A stretch of DNA of 64,000 nt from contig JAXMGR010000001.1 in the NCBI GenBank assembly GCA_046352935.1, positions 248,001-312,000 of the forward strand, read 5' to 3'. The notes below the pieces were generated by a model that did not search any database, was not told the origin of the DNA, and worked only from the letters and a program-made list of their open reading frames with translations. A program made the position numbers and the translations under genes. The stretch comes from CAYWMY01 sp046352935. Its GTDB lineage: Bacteria > Pseudomonadota > Gammaproteobacteria > Steroidobacterales > Steroidobacteraceae. How positions within the stretch are numbered: position 1 is the stretch's first letter; every line of letters begins with the position of its first letter. This document shows, in pieces, positions 36,422-44,834 of the stretch.

Positions 36422-37153
36422 TCACGGCTTCGCCTGTGGTGTCGCGGCGGCTTTCGCAGCCGTTGCCGGTACCGCGACCTTCGCCGTGCCGGTTTTCCCG
36501 GCCGGGGCCGGCGCATCCTTGATGCCCTTGAGTTCCTTGAATCGCTGGATGTCGGCGGCGAACTGGTCCATCAGTGTCTGCCGCTCGGTGCGCTTCTTGT
36601 CCAGGTTGGCCTGTGCGGTGCGGATGTCGGCGCCCGTGCGGGACATGTCCTCGCTCAGGTTCTCCGGCAGCGGTCGGGCACCCGGGCTCCTGTTCCGCGG
36701 CGCATAGCCGGCAGACTGCTGCATGAGCTTCGTGAGCTTCTGCTTCAGGCCGCCCAGGTACTGGTTCTGGATGGTGATCTGACTGTCGAGGATCTCGACG
36801 CGGCGGTCGCGCAGCATCTCGATCTCCTGGACGGTCAGGTAGGTCTGCAGCAGTACGTTGTCGCGCTGGCGCCGCTGCGCGGCTTCCTTGAGGCGGCGTG
36901 CGGTTTCCTGCTGGTCGCGGGCCTCCGCCTCGGTGATGTTGCCTTCGACCTTGCCGACCGCGACGCCGTGCCGGTTGAGGACGTCCCGATCCTGCTGGGC
37001 GTACTGCGGCGGGATCGTGTTGCTGTAATGGACCTGACCGGTCTCGTCGACCCAGCGGTAGACCTTGCGGGTGCTCTTGCTCTCCACGGCCGCGCCTAGG
37101 CCCCAGCACAGGCACAGCACCGGGAGCAGCAACGGCAGTGCGCGGCGGATCAT
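36422..37153 (-). CDS. Exported DUF4124 protein with coiled coil
   Basis: A 243-residue exported protein. The signal peptide (residues about 1-22) is followed by a DUF4124 domain, KVYRWVDETGQVHYSN, at about 31-46. A long coiled coil follows (about 75-215; rich in Arg/Gln/Glu) and an Ala/Lys-rich tail. DUF4124 modules occur in many periplasmic proteins of gammaproteobacteria without a known activity. The start is placed at MIRRALPL, preceded by GAGGAGGG and a CACAAT -10-like hexamer. It lies 64 bases downstream of the pyrE start in the same orientation, but on the opposite side of pyrE's transcription. Confidence 0.75.
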   Translation of the reverse strand: MIRRALPLLLPVLCLCWGLGAAVESKSTRKVYRWVDETGQVHYSNTIPPQYAQQDRDVLNRHGVAVGKVEGNITEAEARDQQETARRLKEAAQRRQRDNVLLQTYLTVQEIEMLRDRRVEILDSQITIQNQYLGGLKQKLTKLMQQSAGYAPRNRSPGARPLPENLSEDMSRTGADIRTAQANLDKKRTERQTLMDQFAADIQRFKELKGIKDAPAPAGKTGTAKVAVPATAAKAAATPQAKP

Positions 37154-37217
37154 GCGGCCCTCCTCATCCCGGTATTGTGCGCCTGCCGGTCCGGGCGGCC
37201 AATCGCCGCGCCGTGAA

Positions 37218-37856
37218 TCAGATCCCGTAACGGGAGCGGTAATCATGCAGCCGCTGCAGTTCGGGCCCCGGGCCCTGCGCGGCGAGGTGCTCGATGAGAT
37301 CCGCCAGCGTGATGATGCTGACGGCCGGGATGCCGAACTGCTCGCGCACCTCCTGGACCGCCGACAGCGGACCCTGGCCGCGTTCCTGGCGGTCCAGCGC
37401 GATGGCGACGCCGGCGGGCACGGCCCCGGCCGCGCGGATGACGTCGATGGATTCGCGGATGGCGGTGCCCGCCGTGATCACGTCGTCGATGATCAGCACC
37501 CGCCCGGCGAGCGGTGCCCCGACGATGCTGCCCCCTTCGCCATGTGATTTCGCCTCCTTGCGATTGAATGCGAACGGCAGGGAACGCCCGTGATGTTCGG
37601 CGAGCGCGGCGGCCGCGGTGGTCACGAGCGGGATGCCCTTGTAGGCGGGGCCGAACAGCATGTCGAACGGTATGCCCGAGCCCTGTATCGCCGCGGCATA
37701 GTGCCGGCCCACTGCAGCGATGAGCCCGCCGGTGTTGAAGAGTCCGGCATTGAAGAAGTAAGGGCTCAGACGCCCGGACTTCAGCGTGAACTCGCCGAAG
37801 CGGAGCACCCGCGCGCGGTGTGCGATCTCGATGAATTCGTGCTGATACGTCTGCAT
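37218..37856 (-). CDS. pyrE: Orotate phosphoribosyltransferase
   Basis: A 212-residue PyrE. The N-terminus MQTYQHEFIEIA...LKSGRLSPYFFNAG and the PRPP-binding loop VLIIDDVITAGTAI (about residues 120-133) are typical. It converts orotate and PRPP to OMP in pyrimidine synthesis. The start was chosen to match the family N-terminus; an ATG two codons earlier is also in frame, and the frame extends far upstream without similarity. It is divergent from the exonuclease gene across 120 bases. Confidence 0.96.
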   Translation of the reverse strand: MQTYQHEFIEIAHRARVLRFGEFTLKSGRLSPYFFNAGLFNTGGLIAAVGRHYAAAIQGSGIPFDMLFGPAYKGIPLVTTAAAALAEHHGRSLPFAFNRKEAKSHGEGGSIVGAPLAGRVLIIDDVITAGTAIRESIDVIRAAGAVPAGVAIALDRQERGQGPLSAVQEVREQFGIPAVSIITLADLIEHLAAQGPGPELQRLHDYRSRYGI

Positions 37857-37976
37857 GGTCATGGCCGCCATGGGGCGCGCCACGATGTCATCCACGATGC
37901 CGGGCGTCAACCGCGGGAGCCGCCACGTCGTCGGACGTGCTGCATGTATCATGGCGCGGCTTCCGGCGAGGGCCCC

Positions 37977-38759
37977 GTGCGCATCGTGACGCTCAACTGC
38001 AATGGCATCCGCTCGGCCGCGCGCAAGGGCCTGTTCGACTGGCTGGGCGGCCAGGACGCGGACGTGGTGTGCCTGCAGGAAACGAAGGCGCAGGAGCACC
38101 AGCTCGACTCGGCGCTGTTCCGGCCCGCCGGCTACCACTGCCACTATTTCGACGCAGCGCGGCCCGGTTATGCCGGTGTCGCCCTGTTCGCGCGCCGCGA
38201 GCCGGACCGCGTCGTGCGCGGCTTCGGCGTCGCCGAGTTCGACCGCGAGGGGCGTTATCTCGAGGCCTGTTTCGGCCGGCTGTCGGTGATCTCGCTCTAT
38301 CTCCCCTCCGGCTCGTCGGGCCCCGAGCGGCAGGCGTCGAAGTTTCGTTTCCTTGATGCATTCCTGCCGCACCTCGCGCGTCTGCGACGCCGTCGCCGCG
38401 ATTACGTGTTCTGCGGCGACTGGAACATCGCGCACCGTCCCGTCGACCTGAGGAACTGGCGGTCGAACCAGAAGAACTCGGGCTTCCTCCCCGAGGAACG
38501 CGTCTGGCTCGATCGAGTGTTCGGACCGCTGGGATTCGTCGACGCATTCCGGGTCGTGAACCAGGAGGCCGACCAGTACACCTGGTGGTCGAACCGCGGC
38601 CAGGCGTGGGCAAAGAACGTCGGCTGGCGCATCGATTACCAGGTCGTCAGCGCGGGCCTCGCGGGATCCGTGCGCGGCGCCTCGATCCACAGGTCCAGCC
38701 GGTTCTCCGATCATGCGCCGCTCACAATCGACTATGACTATCCGATCCAGAGCATCTGA
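37977..38759 (+). CDS. xthA: Exodeoxyribonuclease III
   Basis: A 260-residue EEP-superfamily nuclease. Conserved features include TLNCNGIRSAARKG, VCLQETKAQ (catalytic Glu), FCGDWNIAH (Asp/Asn pair) and the terminal SDHAPL. It is an AP endonuclease/3'-5' exonuclease of base-excision repair. I used the GTG with GCGAGGG upstream; an ATG 33 bases earlier is in frame. It is 21 bases upstream of ampG. Confidence 0.9.
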   Translation: MRIVTLNCNGIRSAARKGLFDWLGGQDADVVCLQETKAQEHQLDSALFRPAGYHCHYFDAARPGYAGVALFARREPDRVVRGFGVAEFDREGRYLEACFGRLSVISLYLPSGSSGPERQASKFRFLDAFLPHLARLRRRRRDYVFCGDWNIAHRPVDLRNWRSNQKNSGFLPEERVWLDRVFGPLGFVDAFRVVNQEADQYTWWSNRGQAWAKNVGWRIDYQVVSAGLAGSVRGASIHRSSRFSDHAPLTIDYDYPIQSI

Positions 38760-38780
38760 GGATCGCGCAGGAGCGTTCCC

Positions 38781-40094
38781 GTGATCGGCACCCGGATCGA
38801 CTGGCGGGCGCTCACGACGAATCCCCGCGTCGTCGCGGCGATGACGCTCGGTTTTGCCTCCGGGCTGCCGTTCAACCTGTCGCAGGGCACTCTGCAGGCC
38901 TGGCTCGCCACGCTCGATGTCGACCTCAAGACGATCGGGCTGTTCACGCTCGTCAGCGCACCCTACACGTTCAAGGTCCTGTGGGCGCCGCTCGTCGATC
39001 GCTATGCGCTGCCGTTCCTGGGCCGCCGCCGCGGCTGGGTGCTGGTGTTCCAGCTGGCGCTCGCGGTCGTGATTGCGCTCGTCGGACTGCAGTCGCCGGA
39101 GCGGGACGTGCAGCTCGTCGCGCTGCTGGCACTCGCCATGGCATTCCTGTCGGCCTCGCAGGACATCGTCATCGACGCCTACCGGACGGATACGCTGCGT
39201 CACGAGGAGCGGGGCATCGGTTCGACCTTCACGCAGCTCGGCTGGCGCATCGCGGCGCTGGTTTCCGGCGCACTGGCGCTCGTGATGTCCGATCGAATCG
39301 GCTGGCACAACACCTATCTCGGCCTCGCCGTGGTGATGGCGGCCACGATGCTCGCGACGTTTCGCGCGCCCGAGCCGGAGCGGCGCATCGAGCATCCGCC
39401 GACGCTCGCGGCGGCCGTGTTCCAGCCGCTCGCGGAGTTCGTTTCGCGGCCCGGCGCGTGGGCGCTGCTGGCACTGGTCGTGCTGTACAAGTTCGGCGAC
39501 GCTTTCGCGCTGTCGCTGTCCACGGCATTCCTGATCAAGGGTGCAGGTTTCAGTGCCACGGAGGTCGGCGCGATCTCCAAGACCACCAACCTCGTCGCCA
39601 CGATCCTCGGGACCCTCGCCGGCGGCGTGTTGTTCGCCCGCTTCGGGCTGTATCGGTCGCTGCTCGGCTTCGGCGCGCTGCAGGCGGTGACGAACCTGCT
39701 GTACGCATGGCTCGCGGCGGTGGGGCACGATCTGGGCCTCATGATGCTGGCCGTCGGCTTCGACAACCTGGCGGGTGGCATGGGCGCAGCAGCCTTCGGC
39801 GCGTTCATCATGTCGCTCTGTGACCTGCGTTTCAGTGCGTTCCAGTTCGCGCTGCTGTCCGCGCTGTCGAGCGTGGCGCGGACGTTCCTCGGGCCGCTGG
39901 CCGCAACGCTGGTCGATGGCGGTTCCTTTGCGGCGACACTGTTCGGCACCGAAGTGCTGCAACTGCACGTCGACGCGCTCGGCTGGCGGGATTTCTTCGT
40001 CGTGACGTTCTTCACGGCCCTGCCGGGGCTCGTGCTGCTGGTTGCACTGCGCGACAGGATCGAACGCCTCGACGAGAACGGGGCGCGGTCGTGA
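38781..40094 (+). CDS. ampG: AmpG-type muropeptide permease
   Basis: A 437-residue MFS transporter with 12-14 hydrophobic segments. Family features are FASGLPFNLSQGTLQAWL near residue 27, the APLVDRYALP region, and ASQDIVIDAYRTDTL near 125. AmpG imports GlcNAc-anhydroMurNAc peptides into the cytoplasm for cell-wall recycling and beta-lactamase signalling. It starts at GTG with CAGGAGC upstream. Confidence 0.87.
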   Translation: MIGTRIDWRALTTNPRVVAAMTLGFASGLPFNLSQGTLQAWLATLDVDLKTIGLFTLVSAPYTFKVLWAPLVDRYALPFLGRRRGWVLVFQLALAVVIALVGLQSPERDVQLVALLALAMAFLSASQDIVIDAYRTDTLRHEERGIGSTFTQLGWRIAALVSGALALVMSDRIGWHNTYLGLAVVMAATMLATFRAPEPERRIEHPPTLAAAVFQPLAEFVSRPGAWALLALVVLYKFGDAFALSLSTAFLIKGAGFSATEVGAISKTTNLVATILGTLAGGVLFARFGLYRSLLGFGALQAVTNLLYAWLAAVGHDLGLMMLAVGFDNLAGGMGAAAFGAFIMSLCDLRFSAFQFALLSALSSVARTFLGPLAATLVDGGSFAATLFGTEVLQLHVDALGWRDFFVVTFFTALPGLVLLVALRDRIERLDENGARS

Positions 40095-40165
40095 AATCCG
40101 CCGCGCCGGTCGCGCGACCCGTCGTCCGACGACGCCGCAGCGGTTTCCGGGAAAGGAGCTGAACC

Positions 40166-42511
40166 ATGAGCGGCTGCTGTCAGCAACCTGCGCCAGGTCC
40201 CGCGGCACCGGGCACCGGGCCGGGACTCGTCGATCCGGTCTGCGGGATGACCGTCACCCCCGATTCGCCGTACCGCGCGGAACACGCGGGACACGAGTAT
40301 TTCTTCTGCTGCGCGGGCTGCTGTACCCGATTCGTCGCGGACCCCGAGCGATATCTCGAGGCCCGGTCTGCGGCGCGGGCGCCGGCCGTGGCAGCCGTGA
40401 CGGTGCCGGGCGCGCAGTACACCTGCCCGATGCATCCGGAAGTCGTGCGCGACCATCCCGAGGCCTGCCCGATCTGCGGCATGGCCCTGGAACCCGTGAT
40501 GCCGCGCCTCGAGGAAGGCGAGAACCCCGAGCTGGCCGACTTCCGGCGCCGCTTCTGGTGGACGCTGCCGGCCTCGATCGCCGTGCTGCTGCTGGCGATG
40601 GGCAGTCACCGCTGGGGTGCGTCATCGGCAGTCGCGCGGACCTGGGTCGAGTTCGCGCTGTCGTCGCCCGTCGTGCTCTGGGGTGGACGACCTTTCTTCG
40701 AACGCTGGCTCCAGTCCATCCGCAATCGAAGTCCGAACATGTGGACCCTGATCGGCACCGGCGTTGGCGCGGCGTTCGTCTACAGCGTCGTCGCCGCGAT
40801 CGCTCCGGGCCTGTTCCCGGAGTCGCTGCACGAGCACGGCCGCGTCGGTGTCTACTTCGAGGCTGCCGCGATCATCGTGTCACTGACCCTGCTCGGCCAG
40901 ATGCTCGAGCTGCGCGCACGTGCGAGCACGTCCGATGCCCTGAAGGCACTGCTCGGCCTCGCGCCGAAGACGGCCCGCCGCGTTCGCGACGACGGGATCG
41001 AGGAAGACGTGCCGCTCGAACAGGTGCAGGTCGGGGACCGGCTGCGCATCCGGCCCGGCGAGAAGATCCCCGTCGACGGCGTCGTGATCGCGGGCCGGTC
41101 GAATGTCGACGAGTCGATGCTGACGGGTGAGGCGATTCCGGTCGCAAAGGCATCGGGAGAACGGGTGATCGGTGCCTCGATGAACGGCAACGGCAGCCTC
41201 GTCATGCGCGCGGAACGGGTCGGCTCCGGGACCGTGCTCGCGCAGATCGTACAGCTGGTCGCCCAGGCGCAGCGGTCTCGCGCACCGATGCAGCGGCTCG
41301 CCGATCGCGTGAGCTACTGGTTCGTGCTCGCCGTGATCGGCGTCGCGGCGGCGACCTTCGTCGGCTGGGGGCTTCTCGCGCCCGGTGGCGGCTGGACGCA
41401 GGCCATCGTGAACTCGGTGTCCGTGCTCATCATCGCCTGCCCGTGCGCGCTGGGCCTCGCGACGCCGATGTCCATCACGGTGGCTTCCGGACGCGCCGCG
41501 CAGGCGGGCGTGCTGTTCCGCGACGCCGAGGCGATCGAGCGGCTGTGTACGATCGACACCCTCGTCGTCGACAAGACCGGAACCCTGACCCGCGGCCGTC
41601 CCGGACTCCGCGACGTGGTCGCGAACGGTGCATTCGGCGAAGACGAAGTGCTGCGTCTGGCCGCGAGTCTGGAGCAGGCGAGCGAGCATCCGCTCGCCGG
41701 GGCCATTGTCGCGGGCGCGCGCGTGCGCGGGCTGGCGTTCGAGCCCGTGGTCGACTTCGAGTCGACGACCGGAAGCGGTGTCGGCGGAACGGCGGGGGGG
41801 CGTCGTCTCGTGCTCGGCAGCCCGGACCTGATGCAGCAGTCGGGTGTCGACGCAGGCACGCTGCTCGTCAAGGCCGACGACCTGCGCCGTGAGGGTGCGA
41901 CCGTCGTGTTCCTTGCGGTCGACGGTCTGGCGGCCGGCCTGATCGCGGTGGCCGATCCCGTCAAGGAGGGCGCTGCGGCGGCGATCGCCTCACTGCGGTC
42001 GTCCGGCGTGCGCGTCGTGATGGCCACGGGCGACAACCGGACGACCGCGGACGCCGTGGCCGGGCAGCTCGGAATCGATGAGGTCCACGCCGGCGTCCGT
42101 CCGGAGGACAAGGCCGCGCTCGTGGCTCGTCTGAAATCAGCGGGACGCCGCATCGCGATGGCCGGTGACGGCATCAACGATGCACCGGCGCTCGCGGCGG
42201 CAGACGTGGGTATCGCGATGGGTACGGGCACCGACGTCGCGATGTCGAACGCGCAGGTCACTCTGGTGAAGGGCGATCTCGGTGGCATCCTCCGGGCACG
42301 GCGGATCTCCCGGCAGGCCGTGGCGAACATGAAGCAGAACCTCGCGTTCGCGTTCGTCTACAACGCGCTCGGCGTGCCGGTCGCCGCGGGGCTGCTGCAG
42401 CCGCTGTTCGGCTGGCACCTGAGCCCGATGCTCGCCGCGCTGGCGATGAGCCTGTCCTCGGTGTCCGTGGTCTCGAACGCGCTCCGGCTGCGGGCGGCGC
42501 GACTCGACTGA
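40166..42511 (+). CDS. copA: Copper-exporting P1B-type ATPase with YHS and CPMHPE domains
   Basis: A 781-residue P1B-1 ATPase. In order it has a Cys-rich start (SGCC), a YHS domain with FFCCAGCC (about residues 20-66), a heavy-metal-binding segment YTCPMHPEV...CPICGM (about 85-108), then the membrane core. The TM6 motif CPCALGLATP is at about 425-434, DKTGTLTRG at about 469, and the TM7/TM8 residues YN and MSLSS match Cu(I) ATPases. It exports Cu(I) from the cytoplasm. The usual N-terminal HMA (GMTCxxC) domains are replaced by the YHS/CPMHPE pair. No CueR-like regulator is adjacent. Confidence 0.93.
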   Translation: MSGCCQQPAPGPAAPGTGPGLVDPVCGMTVTPDSPYRAEHAGHEYFFCCAGCCTRFVADPERYLEARSAARAPAVAAVTVPGAQYTCPMHPEVVRDHPEACPICGMALEPVMPRLEEGENPELADFRRRFWWTLPASIAVLLLAMGSHRWGASSAVARTWVEFALSSPVVLWGGRPFFERWLQSIRNRSPNMWTLIGTGVGAAFVYSVVAAIAPGLFPESLHEHGRVGVYFEAAAIIVSLTLLGQMLELRARASTSDALKALLGLAPKTARRVRDDGIEEDVPLEQVQVGDRLRIRPGEKIPVDGVVIAGRSNVDESMLTGEAIPVAKASGERVIGASMNGNGSLVMRAERVGSGTVLAQIVQLVAQAQRSRAPMQRLADRVSYWFVLAVIGVAAATFVGWGLLAPGGGWTQAIVNSVSVLIIACPCALGLATPMSITVASGRAAQAGVLFRDAEAIERLCTIDTLVVDKTGTLTRGRPGLRDVVANGAFGEDEVLRLAASLEQASEHPLAGAIVAGARVRGLAFEPVVDFESTTGSGVGGTAGGRRLVLGSPDLMQQSGVDAGTLLVKADDLRREGATVVFLAVDGLAAGLIAVADPVKEGAAAAIASLRSSGVRVVMATGDNRTTADAVAGQLGIDEVHAGVRPEDKAALVARLKSAGRRIAMAGDGINDAPALAAADVGIAMGTGTDVAMSNAQVTLVKGDLGGILRARRISRQAVANMKQNLAFAFVYNALGVPVAAGLLQPLFGWHLSPMLAALAMSLSSVSVVSNALRLRAARLD

Positions 42512-42530
42512 TCGCGGCGGTGCGCCGCGG

Positions 42531-42552
42531 GCTAGGGCGAACAGGCCCTAGC
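42531..42552. terminator. Hairpin between copA and trmB
   Basis: A perfect 8-bp stem (GCTAGGGC with GCCCTAGC) and a 6-base loop. It overlaps the trmB stop codon in the convergent gap. There is no T-tract. Confidence 0.45.
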
Positions 42553-43243
42553 GCCTGCGGTATGCGAGATCGAAGACCTCGTGGCCGAGACGTTGGCCGC
42601 GACGCTCGAAACGGGTGAGCGGCCGGCTCGCGGGCCGCTCGACGTAACGAGCGGCTCCCGCGGCGTTTTCCAGCAAGGCGCAGTGCTCCAGCACTTCCGT
42701 CATCACCCCGGCGTACGGAGCCCAGTCCGTGGCGAGGCGCAGCATGGCTCCGCGTTTCAGCCGCGTCGCGACTTCCGCGACGAACTCCATGCGCACGATG
42801 CGGCGCTTGTGGTGCCGCTTCTTGGGCCATGGATCCGGGAAATAGAGCAGTACTTCGTCGAGGCTCGACGCAGGAATCTGCTGCTGGAGGACCTCGATGG
42901 CATCGTGCCGCGACAGGCGCACGTTCGTGAGACCGCGCGCGGCGATCCCGAGCAGGCAGTGGCCCACGCCGGGCGGATGGACTTCGATTCCCAGGAAATC
43001 CTGCTCCGGGCGCGATGCGGCGAGTTCCACCAGTGCCTCGCCATTGCCGAAGCCGATCTCCACGACGCGGGGAGCGCGCCGTCCGAAAAGGGCGTCGAGG
43101 TCGAGCGGATCCGTCGTGAATTCCACGCCGTAGCGGGGCCAGAGTTCGGCGAGGGCCCGCGTCTGCGCGGCGGTGAGGCGGCCGCCACGCTTGACGAAGC
43201 TCCGGATGTGACTCGCGAGTGCTGGGGAATCGGTCCGTTCCAT
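42548..43243 (-). CDS. trmB: tRNA (guanine-46-N7)-methyltransferase
   Basis: A 231-residue TrmB. The SAM loop is VEIGFGNGEALVELA (about residues 61-75) and the family motif YFPDPWPKKRHHKRR lies at about 138-152. It forms m7G46 in the variable loop of tRNAs. The start is at MERTDSPA; an upstream frame of 41 codons has no family similarity. It is divergent from the OmpW-OmpA gene across a 252-base region that holds two FNR-type boxes. Confidence 0.94.
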   Translation of the reverse strand: MERTDSPALASHIRSFVKRGGRLTAAQTRALAELWPRYGVEFTTDPLDLDALFGRRAPRVVEIGFGNGEALVELAASRPEQDFLGIEVHPPGVGHCLLGIAARGLTNVRLSRHDAIEVLQQQIPASSLDEVLLYFPDPWPKKRHHKRRIVRMEFVAEVATRLKRGAMLRLATDWAPYAGVMTEVLEHCALLENAAGAARYVERPASRPLTRFERRGQRLGHEVFDLAYRRR

Positions 43244-43421
43244 GGGCGGGCGAGAATGGCAGGCGTCTCGTGGTGCGGCAAGCAGACATTTGACGCGCGC
43301 GCACAACATTTTTATGCATAAACCGCGCGAAGTGCCTGCCGTGCTTGGATTTATATAGGTATTCATAGCGTTGCTGGATCGATATTCCCCAATACTCGCT
43401 CCAAATCCGGAGCTCTAGCCT

Positions 43422-43435
43422 TTGACCCAGGTCAA
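43422..43435. promoter_or_regulatory. FNR/Anr-type box 1
   Basis: TTGACCCAGGTCAA, a perfect dyad of the TTGAC-N4-GTCAA form related to the FNR consensus TTGAT-N4-ATCAA. Its centre is 67 bases before the OmpW-OmpA ATG. Confidence 0.55.
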
Positions 43436-43444
43436 GGGTGAGCC

Positions 43445-43458
43445 TTGATCGCGGTCAA
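43445..43458. promoter_or_regulatory. FNR/Anr-type box 2
   Basis: TTGATCGCGGTCAA, matching the FNR consensus in nine of ten half-site bases. It lies 23 bases centre-to-centre from box 1, about two helical turns, so both could be bound on one face. The stretch upstream (43310-43360) is unusually AT-rich (TTTATGCATAAA, TTTATATAGG). Confidence 0.55.
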
Positions 43459-43495
43459 GAGTTCAGCTGTCCGTGGACAGTTAAGGGATCCGAAA

Positions 43496-44740
43496 ATGGC
43501 AATCATGAACAAGATGATTCTGGGCGCGGCCGTGGCGGCTGCGATGGCTGTGGCGGCGCCGGCGGCGCAGGCTTTCGACACCAGCAAGCTGACCGCGCGC
43601 CTGGGCGCGGTGGTCATCGTGCCGGCGGACCACTCGAAGGCGATTCCGTCGCTCGCCGTTCCGAAGGATGCCATCGACGTATCGAATGAATGGGCGCCGG
43701 ACCTCGATTTCGAATATGCGCTCACGGAGCGCATCGGCGTCGAGCTGCTGCTGACGATCCCGACGAAGCACAAGGTCGTTGCGGAGCAGACGGCGCTCGG
43801 GCCGGATGTGCGGCTCGGCAGCGTGACGCATCTGCCGCCGACGGTGACGGCCAAGTACTACTTCGCAACGCAGAAGATCCGTCCCTACCTCGGCGCGGGC
43901 CTGAACCTCACGTGGTTCACCGACGACAAGCTGGCTGTGCCCGGCGCAAAGCTCGATGTAGACGACTGGAGCGTCGGACCGGCCCTGCAGGCAGGTGTCG
44001 ACATCAGCCTGAACGATCGGTGGCTGGTGTCCCTGGACGCGAAGCGCGCCTGGATCAAGACGGACGTCGGCATCGCGGGTGGCGCCAGGCTGACCACGGT
44101 CAAGGTGGATCCCTGGATCCTCGGTCTGCGCTTCGGCTATCGCTTCGGCGCGCAGTCCGCATCGGCGCCCGCACCTGCTGCTGCGCCGCCTCCGCCGCCG
44201 CCTCCTCCGCCTCCTCCGCCCGATTCCGATCGCGACGGTGTGACCGATGCGAATGATCGCTGCCCCGGCACGCCTGCCGGCGCCAGGGTCGATGCGGTCG
44301 GCTGCGAGATCGATTCCGACGGCGATGGCGTCGTCGACCGGCTCGACCAGTGCCCCGGCACACCGGCCGGCGCCAAGGTCGACGCCCGCGGCTGCGAACT
44401 CGTCATCACGTTGAAGGGCGTGAATTTCGAAACAGACTCCGCGAAGCTGACCGCCGACTCGTCCGCGATCCTCGATGAGGCGGCAGCCGTGCTGAAACAG
44501 CGTCCGGGGGCGGTCGTCGAGGTGCAGGGGCACACGGACTCCCGCGGCAAGGACGCCTACAACCAGCGATTGTCGGAGCGCCGTGCCAAGGCCGTGCAGG
44601 ACTATCTCGTCGGCGCGGGCGTCAGTGCCGGCGTTCTCGCGGCGAAGGGCTACGGGGAGGCCGAGCCGGTGGCCAGCAACGACACGGACGACGGGCGTGC
44701 GCAGAACCGGCGTGTGGACCTGAAGTTCGTCAAGAACTGA
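43496..44740 (+). CDS. OmpW-barrel / TSP3 / OmpA-domain fusion protein
   Basis: A 414-residue outer-membrane protein. A signal peptide (cleavage after AAQA, about residue 26) precedes an OmpW-like eight-strand barrel at about 27-220 (SNEWAPDLDFEYALTERIG; PPTVTAKYYFA; LGAGLNLTWF). A run of 12 prolines follows, then two thrombospondin-type-3 calcium repeats (DRDGVTDANDRCPGTPAGA and a second copy). The C-terminal OmpA peptidoglycan-binding domain is at about 300-414, with GVNFETDSAKL, EVQGHTDSRG and YGEAEPVASNDT. The barrel should sit in the outer membrane with the C-terminus bound to peptidoglycan. Two FNR-type boxes lie upstream and a strong terminator downstream, so it is monocistronic. An AAGGGA ribosome site fits the chosen start. 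Confidence 0.9.
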   Translation: MAIMNKMILGAAVAAAMAVAAPAAQAFDTSKLTARLGAVVIVPADHSKAIPSLAVPKDAIDVSNEWAPDLDFEYALTERIGVELLLTIPTKHKVVAEQTALGPDVRLGSVTHLPPTVTAKYYFATQKIRPYLGAGLNLTWFTDDKLAVPGAKLDVDDWSVGPALQAGVDISLNDRWLVSLDAKRAWIKTDVGIAGGARLTTVKVDPWILGLRFGYRFGAQSASAPAPAAAPPPPPPPPPPPPDSDRDGVTDANDRCPGTPAGARVDAVGCEIDSDGDGVVDRLDQCPGTPAGAKVDARGCELVITLKGVNFETDSAKLTADSSAILDEAAAVLKQRPGAVVEVQGHTDSRGKDAYNQRLSERRAKAVQDYLVGAGVSAGVLAAKGYGEAEPVASNDTDDGRAQNRRVDLKFVKN

Positions 44741-44778
44741 GCGCCACGATCCGGGCCGCGCCTGCGGCCACAGCGATG

Positions 44779-44813
44779 GGGCTCCCGGTCGGTGACGATC
44801 GGGAGCCCTTTTT
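44779..44813 (+). terminator. Rho-independent terminator after the OmpW-OmpA gene
   Basis: A perfect 9-bp stem (GGGCTCCCG with CGGGAGCCC), a 13-base loop and a T5 run. It ends before the next ATG at 44835. Confidence 0.88.
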
Positions 44814-44834
44814 GTTGTGGCATGCTCGCACGCC

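Noticed and set aside
37218..40208. 996-codon leftward frame continuing upstream of pyrE
   Set aside because: Only the last 213 codons match PyrE. The rest is antisense to xthA and ampG.
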